Shown: positions 36,438 through 46,645 of the stretch, one piece after another | How positions within the stretch are numbered: position 1 is the stretch's first letter | Layout: the number at the start of each line of letters is the position of its first letter | DNA from: Symmetrospora coprosmae | Taxonomy: Eukaryota > Basidiomycota > Cystobasidiomycetes > Symmetrosporaceae | Assembly (NCBI GenBank): GCA_008802785.1 | Contig: VUYT01000053.1 | Coordinates: forward strand, 1-64,000 | Reading direction: 5' to 3' | Length of the DNA: 64,000 nucleotides | Notes under the pieces: model-generated | The model's database searches: none | Seen by the model: the letters and a program-made list of their open reading frames with translations, nothing else | What the model was told of the DNA's origin: nothing | Position numbers and translations under genes: made by a program

Positions 36438-37396
36438 TCATTCTTCTGGGTTCGCGAAAGGGTTCTCGATGGACTCGAAGCTGTGGGGACGGGAGGGACA
36501 GGCACACGAGGTAATAAAATCCGTCAGTTGCGCGTGCTTTGTGCGTCCGGCAGCGGAACAGCCCGGGCTTAGCGGGACACGGGCGTGAGCGACTCACCCA
36601 TCGACCGGGTTGATGACAACCAGCGAGGTGCCACGGATGACTGCGAGACCGACGTTCCTCTTTTGATTTGGCGTTATCGGCTGCAGCGTTGCTGGGTCTA
36701 AGCACAGCAGCAAGCATCGGGCAGAGGTGGGTTGTTCAGGATGCGGTCAGACAGGCTGAAATAGGGCATCCCGAGGCAGGACTGGGTTGAGAAGAGGCAG
36801 CACGCACCGCGGACGAGCTCCTCGACGTCATCGAGCACCAGGTTGAGCAGCTGATCCCATCCTTTCAGAGTCCCTTCGACTGGGCAGGCCGAAGCCGTGA
36901 AAGAAGCGCGAGAGCACAAGCAAGGCATCACGTCAGTCTCGCTTCGGCTAGCACCTCACGCCATAGCGTAGGCCAGGTTTCTGCAGCTCACCTTCTCGTC
37001 CACCGTTGAACTTGACTCGCACGCGCTTGTCGGCGTATCTGCAGCAGGGTGTCCAGCCCGAGCAAGGGATGTGCACGATGAGAACGTCAGCTCTTTGCTG
37101 CGTGACGGCCGGTCCAGACCGCAAACGGAGACGGAGAGGAGCGAAACAGCACAGCGCAGTACGGTGCGGTGCGGAACGCATGCACGACGCACTTTGAGAG
37201 ATCTAGGATGGCTTCGCGCTTGCGCTCTGGCTGGTCAGACTGCCCGTGTCCGCCCCGTCCACCGCGTCCACCACCTCGACCGCCACGGTCACCACCGCCG
37301 CCTCGCTGTCCTTGTCCCTGCTCAAGGCGCAGGCTATAGCGCGTCAGCTAAAGCACGGTGTCTCTTGCTTTGGGGAAAACGCACTCTGCCAGACAT
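36438..37396 (-). CDS. LSM7: U6 snRNA-associated Sm-like protein LSM7
   Basis: Six exons: 37385-37396, 37193-37317, 36992-37038, 36808-36879, 36598-36697, 36438-36480; 132 aa. An Arg/Gly-rich N-terminus (about 30 residues) leads into AILDLSKYADKRVRVKFNGG (Sm1), GTLKGWDQLLNLVLDD, and the Sm2 motif VIRGTSLVVINPVDG, with the C-terminal SIENPF seen in Lsm7. It belongs to the Lsm1-7 (mRNA decay) and Lsm2-8 (U6 snRNA) rings. Five introns cut a 132-codon gene. The first exon has 12 coding bases (ATGTCTGGCAGA); its acceptor choice, GAGCAG, is the least certain join. The RGG stretch is an addition relative to yeast. Confidence 0.92.
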
Positions 37397-37687
37397 GTCG
37401 ACGTGCTTGAGTGATGTGGGAAGAAAGCAGACGATGCAATGCGAGAGAGAGACAGTGACGGGCCTGACTGGCAGGAGACCTTGTGACGAGACCGCATTGC
37501 CCTCGAATCGACTACTATATTGCAAAGCATAGCAGCCATAACTCCCTTGCCAACAGGTCAGTATGCACAGGGGCATCATTGCGTTTATCAGCGAGCTAAG
37601 TTGACCATTCGCATTTCACGGTCGGCAGCGTCAAGCACCTGGCTACAGGCGATTCGTTCTACAAATTGGGAGCAAAGCACAATGCAT

Positions 37688-38651
37688 TTACTCGGCAGCC
37701 TCGAGCTGCGAAAGATAGGTCTATGAGCGTTGTACTTCTCGCGTGAAGCTCTCCCTGTGCGAGTCTTAGAAGGCAGCTCACCTCCTGCAGGAAAGTCTTT
37801 GCCTCGGGCGCATCGCTGGCTGCCAGGACCTGCGTGGGTGACAGTATAATGAGATGGTCAGGTGGAACACGGGAACCGTAATCGCAAACCGTGCGGATCC
37901 CTGGCCGGCGGTTCATCGAACCGGCGGTAAGGCAAAAGGCAGGGCCTCCACGCACCTCCTTGAGCTTCTCGACATACTTGAGCTTGGCCTCCTCCTGATC
38001 CATGCCCTTCTTGCCGTTCCATGCGTCCCTAAGTGAAGCGAGCCAGCACGAAAAGACAGAAGCTGTGGTCAGTCGGAGATCCGTAGTCGCAAGCAGGCCA
38101 CGTGGCGCTGAGGGGTCGACAGGCCCTCAACGCACCACTTTGCGCGGCCGGTGAAGTCCATCATTCCGGGTCGCGAGCCAGTGACATCGCCAAGGTTGGC
38201 TCTATAGGAGGGTCGAGCGCAAGAAAGAGGTGGATTGGGCATGCGGTCAGTGAATGAGCAATGACATCAGTGATGCCTCGACGCGGCCCTTGCCGGACTC
38301 ACTGCTTGAAGAGCGAGTAGAACTGCGTGCGACGAGACAGGGGAGGATGTGGTACAGGCATGACCAAGGTGTCAGTCTCCTCTGCCTCCTTGTGCGAGCG
38401 AGCTGTCTGAGGATGTGAGCGTATGGACCGGGCGGTCCTGCCTGCCCCGCCTCGCCTCGCCGTGCCTCACCTCGAGCTGCTCCTTCTGCGAGGGCTTGAT
38501 GGGTCCATCCTTGGTCTGGACGATGGCGACTGAATGAATAGGAGCGACTCATTAGCTGCAGGCCAGAGGCCGGATCCAGTCATGTGTGCCTGTCAAGACG
38601 AATCCCTTTCCCCCACGCACCGGCCTTGTCGAACTTGGCTTGAGCGGACAT
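37688..38651 (-). CDS. ACB1: Acyl-CoA-binding protein
   Basis: Seven exons: 38621-38651, 38471-38529, 38303-38322, 38136-38201, 37956-38028, 37782-37829, 37688-37705; 104 aa. It starts MSAQAKFDKA and carries the classical ACBP line: PIKPSQKEQLEFYSLFKQA, GDVTGSRPGMMDFTGRAKW, DAWNGKKGMDQEEAKLKYVE. Lys and Tyr residues that contact the CoA head group are present in YSLFKQ, AKWDAWNGKKG and YVEKL. ACBP carries long-chain acyl-CoA in the cytosol and feeds ceramide synthase and elongases. Six introns in 104 codons, with a 20-nt exon 3 and an 18-nt last exon, make it extremely intron-dense, but every phase closes. It is the only ACBP in the window; a ceramide synthase lies 14 kb to the right. Confidence 0.95.
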
Positions 38652-39378
38652 TGCGATTGTGCTGCGAGGCGGACGGTCGAGCTCGGCCGTCAGCTTGAGA
38701 GGCGAGTCAACCCTAGCGAGTATGTTGGCGACAGAGATGGCACTCACAGATGTGATGGAGCTGGTGTTGGACGTAGGATGGACGAGGTCGGAGGTGAACA
38801 AGCCGGGCCGGCGGAAGGGGATAGAGGGGTGGAGCTCCACGAGGATGGGGAGCGCAGAGTACTAGGCCACCTCTCCCCTTCTCCCCGTCATTGCACGCAT
38901 CGCTGCAGCCAGCACATATCACAAAAACAGACCTGCATTCAAAGGCGCACACCCGCTTTGCTTGCTTCTCTCTGTACACGGTCTTGCGCAGTCACCCACC
39001 GCCTGGGACCGGCCTGAGAGCGGCAGGGGAGGGGACATACAGTTGCTGTTGGGCAGCCACACCGACGACAGCCACAGCCAGAGCAACGCAAGCAGCGCAA
39101 GCATAACCGGGTGCAGCCATTCCCCTTGGCGCCAGGTGGACACGCCACGTCAGCGTCTGTCTTGTGCTCTGCTGGGGTTCCACCCTCGATAGCCCGCTTC
39201 GCTTCGGTAGTCGACCGCAGCCCACTTCGCCGTCCAAGTCGGGCGAGTAGACGCTCGCTCGTGTTTAATCGCCTTTGCGCACAGCCGTGAGTCTGGCTGT
39301 ATATGCGCTGCTATGCTTCGGGGGAGCCTCCTTCCTAGCACTGCTGATGGATGCGGCCCGCTCCATCTATTCCAGGCC
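38652..39378. other. Divergent promoter region
   Basis: 5' regions of ACB1 and the PH-domain gene. An alternative in-frame ATG for the latter lies at 39313. No RNA gene or repeat recognised. Confidence 0.6.
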
Positions 39379-41739
39379 ATGGCATCCACCGCCGCCGCCC
39401 AGGCGCCCCTTTCACCTCCGCCTCCAACAGCCGCCATGGCCAGCCTGGCTCTCGCTTCACCCGTCCCGTCAGCACCGGGTGCGCCCGCGAGCGCAGGACA
39501 GGTTCAAGCGCACCAGCCGCACGGCAACAACCTGCACTCTATCGTTGAAGCCGCCGCAGCCTCACTTGCCATGTCGCCACCGGACGGCTATACGACGCAC
39601 GAGGAGGACGCAGGCATGGTCAGCAGCACGGGAGAGGAGCAGGACATGCCGGACCACCGTACTCGGCAGCACGATCCAGAGAGCGACGAGAACGAGGAAC
39701 GGAGGGAGATTGGTGGCGGGATGCTGCGAGAGGTGGCAATCAAGAGCGGCTATCTCCTCAAGAAGGGCGAAAGGAGGAAGGTGAGCATTGCGCGGCGAGA
39801 TAGGCAAAGCCCGCCCTACAAGGCCTGGCGCAGGAGCCTGACGGCTCCTCCATTTGCCCCCTCAGAATTGGAAGAAGCGATACTTTGTGCTCCGTCCAGA
39901 CAGGCTCTGCTATTACAAGGACGACAGGGTGAGCCCTGTTGCGAGACCGAGACTGCTCGAATAGCGTGCAGCCATGCTGATCAATCCAATGTGCGCACCC
40001 ACAGGAATACCAAGTTCTGCGACACATCAGCGTGGCCGATGTGCACGCGTGCGCCCAGATCGAAGTGAAGAAGCACGACAACTCCTTTGGCATTGTAACG
40101 GCCCGCCGGACATACTACGTCCGCGCAGACACGCGCAAAGATGCGGACGAATGGGTGCTGAAAATAAACCGAGCACGCAAGGAGCAGGACGCCCGAGTCC
40201 GGGCTGAGCAGGAGGCACAGGCGGGACAGCAGCAGCAGCAGCATCTGGCTGTGGCCGGTGGGGCGGACAACGGCGCAGAAGGAGAGGACACCACGCCGCT
40301 GGGGACGCACGCGGCACCCTCGCCTGCGAATGCTAGCGTGGCGGACTTGCCGAATGAGCCGGGTCAGTCTCTCCAAGCTGGTGCAATGCCCATCCCTATC
40401 CGATCTGGATCCAATGCCAACACCGGCGCCGCACCCGCGGGCATCGTGTCACCTGCATCGGATTCGGGCGCATTTCTGTCTACTTCGGCAGGCAGCAGTC
40501 ACTCCCAAGGTCTGCCTGCGCGCAATGGCGTTCAGATCCCAGGATCCGGCACAAGCATGGGCAGCAGTACGAGCGCCAGCAACAATGCCAATCTCGGCTA
40601 TCTCTCGTCTTCCTGGGCCTCCAGCTCGTCCGAGCAATATCCGTCGAGCAGCGACCGGTTGGCATCAGCAGGTCTGCCGGACACGAGCTTCTCGCGCGCC
40701 TCCACAGTCAGAGGGGGGTATACCGGACATGGGCAGGCAGTGCCTGGCGCAGTCGCCAACACCAGTAGTGCGGGAAGCCGTGCGCCAGTCACTATGATGG
40801 GCTGGCCGGGCACCGGTGGTCTTGTCGATGCGGAGGGTGGCCTGGTGGACGATCCTCGCTCTGGCACGTCACGGCCTCAGCTGCCTGCACATCAGCGCAC
40901 CCTGAGCGCACATAACGGAGCAGGCAGCGGGATGCTGTCGTCCAGCGACGAAGAGGGTGATGTCCCGCTCTCGCCTGGCGGGCAGCTCGAGGCAAATGAG
41001 TTCTACTCGCCAGGCCTGTCGGAGCGCGATGCCCCTCTCTCCGGACAAGGACCTGCCACGCACGTCCAGCCTTCATCATCTCAACAACAGCAGCAGCATG
41101 CAAAGAAGCCGTCCTTTGTCGGCGCAAATCCGCATCGGGTGGTCCTGGCCGGCTACCTGATGAAGCAGGGCAGCAAGCGCAAGACGTGGCGGAAGCGGTG
41201 GTTCACGCTTTACGGGGACAAGCTAGTCTACACCCGTTCGCACATGGTGAGCGTGCCTGCATTGTCGGTCGAATCACACGTGCAAGAGCTGACCGTACTG
41301 TTGTACGGCATTGCAGGACCGCAAAGTACACCGCGAGATCCGGCTCGACTCGATTCTTGACGCTCTGGAATGCTCACCCAAGGCATCACGGACGCTTCAT
41401 TTCCCCAAAATGCCCGGTGTGCCTCTATCACCTGGGGGCAACTCGCAGAGCTTTGCCAGCACTTCTGGCGCGGGTGCAGCAGGCGGGTCGTCTGCCGGTG
41501 GTTTGGAAGCGTCGCCTCAGCCGTCTCTCCCGCACGGGTCAGCTTTCAGCGAGGCAGAGGACGGCAGCGGTAGCGCGCGAGAGGCGACGCAGAGCAACTG
41601 TTTCAAGATCATCACGCCGAGTCGGGGCTACGTAGTCTGCGCGCCGAGCGAGGAGGAGGAGATCAAGTGGCTCTCAGCGCTCCGTGTGCTCATTGACGCG
41701 CTAAGGCTGGAGAAGCACCCAGAGACCGCGGAAGCATGA
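39379..41739 (+). CDS. Tandem PH-domain protein
   Basis: Exons 39379-39780, 39866-39928, 40005-41246, 41317-41739; 709 aa. PH domain 1 lies at about 117-215 (KSGYLLKKGERRKNWKKRYFVL split over two introns, ending DADEWVLKINRA). A Ser/Gly/Gln-rich linker of about 310 residues follows. PH domain 2 starts near 535 (LAGYLMKQGSKRKTWRKRW) and ends EIKWLSALRVLI, with a Ser/Gly loop of about 80 residues inside it. Both domains have the basic K-x-(K/R)-x-R pattern in the first loop that binds phosphoinositides. The arrangement resembles fungal TAPP-like/Opy1-type adaptors at the plasma membrane; yeast Opy1 also has two PH domains and senses PI(4,5)P2. The start at 39379 has a strong Kozak context (GCCATGG); an alternative is 39313. 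Confidence 0.85.
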
Positions 41740-42019
41740 TTTTTGCTGCATTTGTTCTGGCTTGCGACAAATGGCCGCGACAGATGTTCGTTGTACTTGT
41801 GCTGTTCATTCGCAATTTGACCATGTCGTGCGGGCTCGAGGTGCGACTCAGCTTTTCGTCGACCCCTGCCAGACCCGGGTTGCGCTATGGACGGTGCATT
41901 GCCTGCGCGTACGACATACTTGCCTGCCTTTCGAGGACGCATTTCCAGAGAAACAGCACAGATCGAAGCGAACTCCCGCTGACGTCGCCGCCCGGTTCCG
42001 TCCCGAGTGTTTGGGCACC

Positions 42020-45000
42020 ATGACCAGCAAGCTGCAGTGCCCGCCCTGACGGCCTGACGCTCGCTGCGTCTGCGTTGTGGCACACTGCTGCGCGATCTCC
42101 TTCTACTTAGCGGGCTCAGCGAGAGCCGCGGCAGCTCGCTTCAGACAAACATCTTGGACCGCTGCTCAAGCTATCGACACCCCCCTCTTACTCGAGTACT
42201 CGCGACTGTGCGCGCTGGATTGGATGTCGAACCGATCGAGGACAGGTTGAAGCACCTTCAGCAGAGAGCTCAGAGAATCATGGTGCGCACACGCATGCTT
42301 CGACCTGGACCGTTCGCGGGTCTCTGTCTATGCTGACCCTGGTCCGCCGGTCACGCTTCGCGTCTACATCCCCTCCATCTTGCACGGCACGCAGGCTACG
42401 GCGTTGAAGTCAGAAGACAAGTACGCCCGCTCGCTTGCTCGCAACCCACTCTCGAGCGGCAATGGACTGCGCTGATTACGCTGGTACATCTCTCGACTTG
42501 CGCCTTCCGCACAGATTGGAGCTCCTCCGGCGCGACGTCGAAGAAGGGCGGCGCAAGGAGCAGATGGCGTACGTCGCGTCACTGATCGCTTGCTCCGACA
42601 GCGCTGAGCTGATCAGCTCGTGCGCCTCCACAGACTCGCCCTTGGGCGCAGACAGCGCCAGCCTGAGCTGACCGTCGCCCTGATGCAGCAGAAGAAGAAG
42701 CTCGCGCTCGAGCACGAGCGAGCACGCCTCACGCAGCTGTACGAGCGGCAGCTGGCGGCCGAGCAACACTCGCTGCAGGAGCGTCTGCTACGCGAGCTCG
42801 AGATCCGTGACGCTCAGATGCGTGCGGCCGATCCGACGTTCGCAGCGCACCGGTACAGCAGCCTCGGTAGCAGCGCAAAGGGCAAGATGAAGGACTTTAT
42901 CTCGAAGGAGATGCGCCTGAACTTCAAGTGCGTGACGACGGACGAAGGTGAATCCAAGTCTGCTTTTGCAAACGCATGATACAGCGCTCGGGAGCTGAAC
43001 TGACCATCTTGCGAGTCCTAGTCCCGGGCTTCCATGTGCAGAAGATCCTGGGCTCTGTCAATGGCTCGCATCTGTGAGTATGTCTGTTCGTGGCAGAGTA
43101 GGGCGTCAGCTGAGCGCCGCTGAAACAGACACGAGCCCCCGGAGGAGGAAGCGGGTCTCGATACTGAACATGCCGTTATCAACAAGATCGACCGCACACA
43201 TGCCACCGATGCGCTCATGGAGGCTGCCTTGCGGCGAGGTGCCAATGCCGTCGTTGCGTTGCGCTTTGACACCGCGCCTGTCGGCATCTTCAGCGAGGTG
43301 CATGCGTACGGCACAGCTGTCGTCATTGGGCAGGGCAAGGGCGGTGGAAAAGGCAGCGGAGAAGGCAAAGAAGGCGGCGGCGAGAGCAAGAAGAAGAACG
43401 ATGTCAGTGGCCTCTAGGGGTTCGTAAGGGCTCGTGCGTGCAGAGCCTGGGCTGAAACGCGACGTTCCAGGAGGACCCTGTCGAGATCCTCAAGCGAGCG
43501 CTTCTGGGCGAAACTGGGAAGAAAGGCGGCAAGAACCCGCCTAAGAAGGTAGACGACTCTGTGGTCTGAAGCAAGGTTTCCGAGAGCTGACCCCGCGAAT
43601 GACCTTTCGCATGCGATCGATCCCTCTCAGGATGACGACGAGATCACCTTCGGCCACATCCAGGCCGTCATGGGGCTGCTGCAGAGCAAGGGCAACCCCA
43701 ATGGCGGCGGCGGTGGCAGTGGCTGGGGCAACAATCCCAATGGGGGCGGCGGTTGGGGCAACAACGGTGGAGGAAACGGCGGCTGGGGAGGCAGCGGCGG
43801 CGGCGAGGCTGGCTGGGGCGACTCGTACGGAGGCGGCGATGCCTGGGGCTCTGGACCAGCTGGCGGAGGCAACTCGTCCGGCTGGGGCAATGACAGTACA
43901 GGCGCGGGCGGCTGGGGCGGCAGCGGCGGCGGCAACAACGACTCGTGGGGTGCATCTGGTGGAAACTCTGGTGGAGGTGGGTGGGGCAACGATGCTCCTG
44001 CCTCGAACTGGGGCGGCAACAGCAACAACAACAATGCATCATCATCATCGGGCTGGGGCAACGATTCCGGGAGCGGCGGCAATAACAGCAATGGCGGAGG
44101 AGGCGCATGGGGCCCCACAAATGACGCTTGGGGCACATCATCCTCAAATGTGAACAACAACAGCGGAGATGCATGGGCCGCTCCTTCGCAGAATCAGGAT
44201 TCGAACAATTCTGGCTGGGGCGCATCAAGCAACAACGGCGGTAATGACGCATGGGGCGCCAGCGGCAGCGGTAGTCAGCAGCAAGGCGGTAGGGGCGATG
44301 CCTGGGGCGCGTCTGCCAATAACAACGATGGCTGGGGCGTCGGCGGCTCTGCCCAAGGTTCCGGTGGTAACAATACGGGCTGGGGCAATTCGCCTGCAGC
44401 TAATCATGGCGGAGGTAATGGCGACGGATGGACCAACAATGCTGGTAACGCTACGCAGGGTTGGGGCAACAATGAATGTAACCAAGGCTGGGCTGCCAAC
44501 GCAGGCCCAGGCAATGGGAACGGCAGCAATTCTGGCTGGGGCGGCAGCGGCCCCGGTAAAACGCCCAACGGCGGCTGGAACAGCAACAACGGGAACGGCA
44601 ACACCGGTTGGAACGGACCCTCGAACTCGGGCTACAACAGCGGCTGGGGCAACGGAGGCAACAACCCCAATAACGGCGTCTCTGGCGGTGGCAATGGGTG
44701 GGGATTTCGTCCTCCTCCTCCTTCATGGTTCCGGCGTGGTCCATTCTACCAAACTGGTTACTGGTGGGGACAACGTAATAACTTTCGCAATGCTGGGCCT
44801 CCAAACTATTACAGAAACGGCTGGGGCAATCAAGGCGGCGGCGGCGGCGGTGGTAACGGCAATAATTGGGGCCCTGGAAGCGGCGGCGGCGGCGGCTGGA
44901 ACAGCGGCAACGGCAACTGGAACGGATATGGGCCCGGGCCTGGTCCTGGCAACTGGAACGGTGGACCGCCACCTTGGCAGAACGGTCGAGTGAGTCGCAG

Positions 45001-45243
45001 CTCGCCTTCTGACGAGAGTTGCTCTGGCTGATTTCGCTCCATCCCTCTTCCGCGCTGACACAGAGAGGAGGAGGCCCGAATGACTGGAACACTCCGAACA
45101 TGATGCCTGGTGGAGGTCCCGAGATCGGGCAGCTCTTCGCTCTGCTCGCGCAGATGGGCTCAAACAGGAACGGCGGGAATGGCAGTGGCCGACCCCCGCA
45201 AAGCTCGCCGGAGCCTCTTTTTGGCTTTGAAGGTGGGAAGTGA
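42020..45243 (+). CDS. UPF0145/YbjQ-domain protein with coiled coil and Gly/Trp-rich tail
   Basis: Ten exons: 42020-42036, 42111-42282, 42395-42420, 42515-42568, 42652-42947, 43022-43073, 43129-43402, 43471-43548, 43631-44989, 45064-45243; 835 aa with all phases closing. Residues about 45-170 are a charged coiled coil (LKHLQQRAQ..., KKKLALEHERARLTQLYERQ). The YbjQ-like domain follows at about 180-290: VPGFHVQKILGSVNG, then RRGANAVVALRFDTA and EVHAYGTAVVI, the hallmark ending of UPF0145. Then come a Lys/Gly linker, DDDEITFGHIQAVMGLLQ, and about 430 residues of Gly/Asn/Ser with over 30 tryptophans, mostly as GW or WG. The end is a short conserved-looking IGQLFALLAQM. YbjQ domains form pentamers of uncertain role; the animal C2CD5 also carries a YbjQ-like domain. 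The start and first two junctions are the least certain. Confidence 0.72.
43690..44986 (+). repeat. Gly/Trp/Asn low-complexity coding repeat
   Basis: Degenerate coding repeat built on GGCTGGGGC (Gly-Trp-Gly), spaced 10-25 residues apart and separated by Gly, Asn and Ser. Codons vary between units, so the repeat is old at DNA level and kept at protein level. It forms most of exon 9 of the YbjQ-domain gene. Confidence 0.9.
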
Positions 45244-45532
45244 TCAGCGGAATGCTACTGTACATGTGTCTCGTTATGATCCGTGATGATGTCCTGTTAT
45301 GACTGTGCGTAGAGAGCATGATGCATCGCCGAAGAGCGACCTCGCCCCGAAACCCCGGGTCTCCCGCTTTCACGTGAATCTTGCTCTTCGGTGGCGTTTC
45401 AAAGGGGTAACAGCCCCGAGTAGTAGCCGGTCAAGTCGAGTGGAGGCCGGAGTAGTCGCAGCTCAGCTCTCACACCAACTCTACAGACACCTCTCGAGCT
45501 CGCACACACATACAAGAAGGATATCACACACA

Positions 45533-46560
45533 ATGTACGGCAAGGCGGGACATACTCGTGGGGGGAGTGTGGGGTGGTGCTGACGCAGTCCGGGCCCCGC
45601 AGGCCTCTCGCCAAAGAGTCCCACCCCAGCTCGAAGGTCTTCGACCTGATTGCAGACAGCCTCACCAAGGTCGGCCTGGACGGCTAACAGATTGCGCTTG
45701 TGCGTCAGGTAGGCTGACGCGATGTACCCGCAGATGAGTGCCAGCGAGAAGAAGGACACCCTCAAGAAGGTGAGGTCGCGACCGGCATGATCGGGACTCC
45801 AGGAGAGAGCTGCAGCTCCATTGCGGAAAGGGCGACGCACAGATCATCAAGCTGACTAGTGGTGCTGCTTGATGCTTTCCCTTACGAATGAAAAAGGTGA
45901 ACGGCATTTTCGAGATGCGAATCACGAACGCCCAGGGACAGGCCGAGTCGTGGATCATCGACATGAAGAAGGTGTGGAGACAAAGCAGCTCATAGCCTGC
46001 GCAAATCCGATAAGTGATGAGTCTCACTCCGCTCCCATCTGCTGACACCGCTCGCGTTGTTGCCCCGCTGTGGTTACTGGCACTTGCGCCACCCGGTACC
46101 GCCCACAGGAGGGTAAGGTCATCAAGGTCGACAGCACCACGCCAAAGATCAAGCCCGACGTCACCATCAACTTGACGGACGATGTCTTTCAGCAGCTCTC
46201 GGACGGTAAGCTCAACGGCCAGAAGATGAGTTCTACAGTCCTATCCAGAGCGTTTCCAGCCGGCTGGCGGCAGGCTCTCTGAACACGCTTGCTGACTTCA
46301 TCTGGCCCCGCTCCATCCGTTCGCGCTCTTCACGCCTTCATGAGCGGAAAGCTCAAGGTCAAGGGCAATATCATGCTCGCTACGAAGGTAAGAAACTTCT
46401 GTGCCTGTATGAGCCCCGCAAGCCAGCTGACTGAATGGCGCACTCACTCCGACTTTCAGCTCGATACAGTCCTCAAGGTGGGTCAGACTGGTAGCGGGCT
46501 CCACGTACAGACTGAAGCTAAGCGGTCTCTCGCTTGCAGAATGCGCAAAGCAAGCTTTAG
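45533..46560 (+). CDS. Peroxisomal SCP2-domain lipid-transfer protein
   Basis: Eight exons: 45533-45534, 45603-45669, 45734-45769, 45897-45971, 46109-46225, 46334-46387, 46460-46477, 46540-46560; 129 aa, phases close. The start codon is split: AT before intron 1, G after it, giving MPLAKESHPSSKVFDLIADSL. The SCP2 fold is clear: VNGIFEMRIT, SWIIDMKKEGKV, KPDVTINLTDD, QLSDGKLNGQKAFMSGKLKVKGN, MLATKLDTVL. The last three residues are SKL, a PTS1 peroxisome import signal. SCP2 domains bind acyl-CoAs and sterols for beta-oxidation. The join of KLNGQK to AFMSGK uses an intron that begins AT and ends AC (46226-46333); no AG exists in the usable interval. Seven introns in 129 codons. With PEX6 it is the second peroxisomal gene in the window. 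Confidence 0.93.
46226..46333 (+). other. AT-AC intron (U2-type look) in the SCP2 gene
   Basis: Exon ends CAGAAG; the intron starts ATGAGT, has CTTGCTGAC at about 46288-46296, and ends CTCTTCAC before exon GCCTTC. From 46274 to 46333 there is no AG, and the acceptors before that lead into a stop, so no GT-AG reading restores SCP2. The donor resembles GTGAGT with its first base changed, unlike the U12 ATATCC form. Confidence 0.8.
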
Positions 46561-46645
46561 AGGGGGTTGCACATCTGCGCATTCTGCATTGTCTGCCGCT
46601 GCGGCAACTGTCTGTTGTTACATGCTACAGCGAAGCGAGCCATCC

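Noticed and set aside
42224-42336. Alternative first exon of the YbjQ-GW gene starting MSNRSR or reading LEYSRLCALDW
   Set aside because: It looks coding locally but stops at 42248 without a usable donor; the chosen frame closes all phases.
43627-44252. Minus-strand Pro/Leu- and Cys/Arg-rich frames opposite the GW repeat
   Set aside because: They arise because the GGC-TGG repeat has no stops in the antisense; they have no independent support.
46226-46290. GT-AG introns within the SCP2 exon 5-6 interval
   Set aside because: All donor/acceptor combinations tested by eye give a frame shift or the stop at 46280; only AT-AC restores the conserved SCP2 line.
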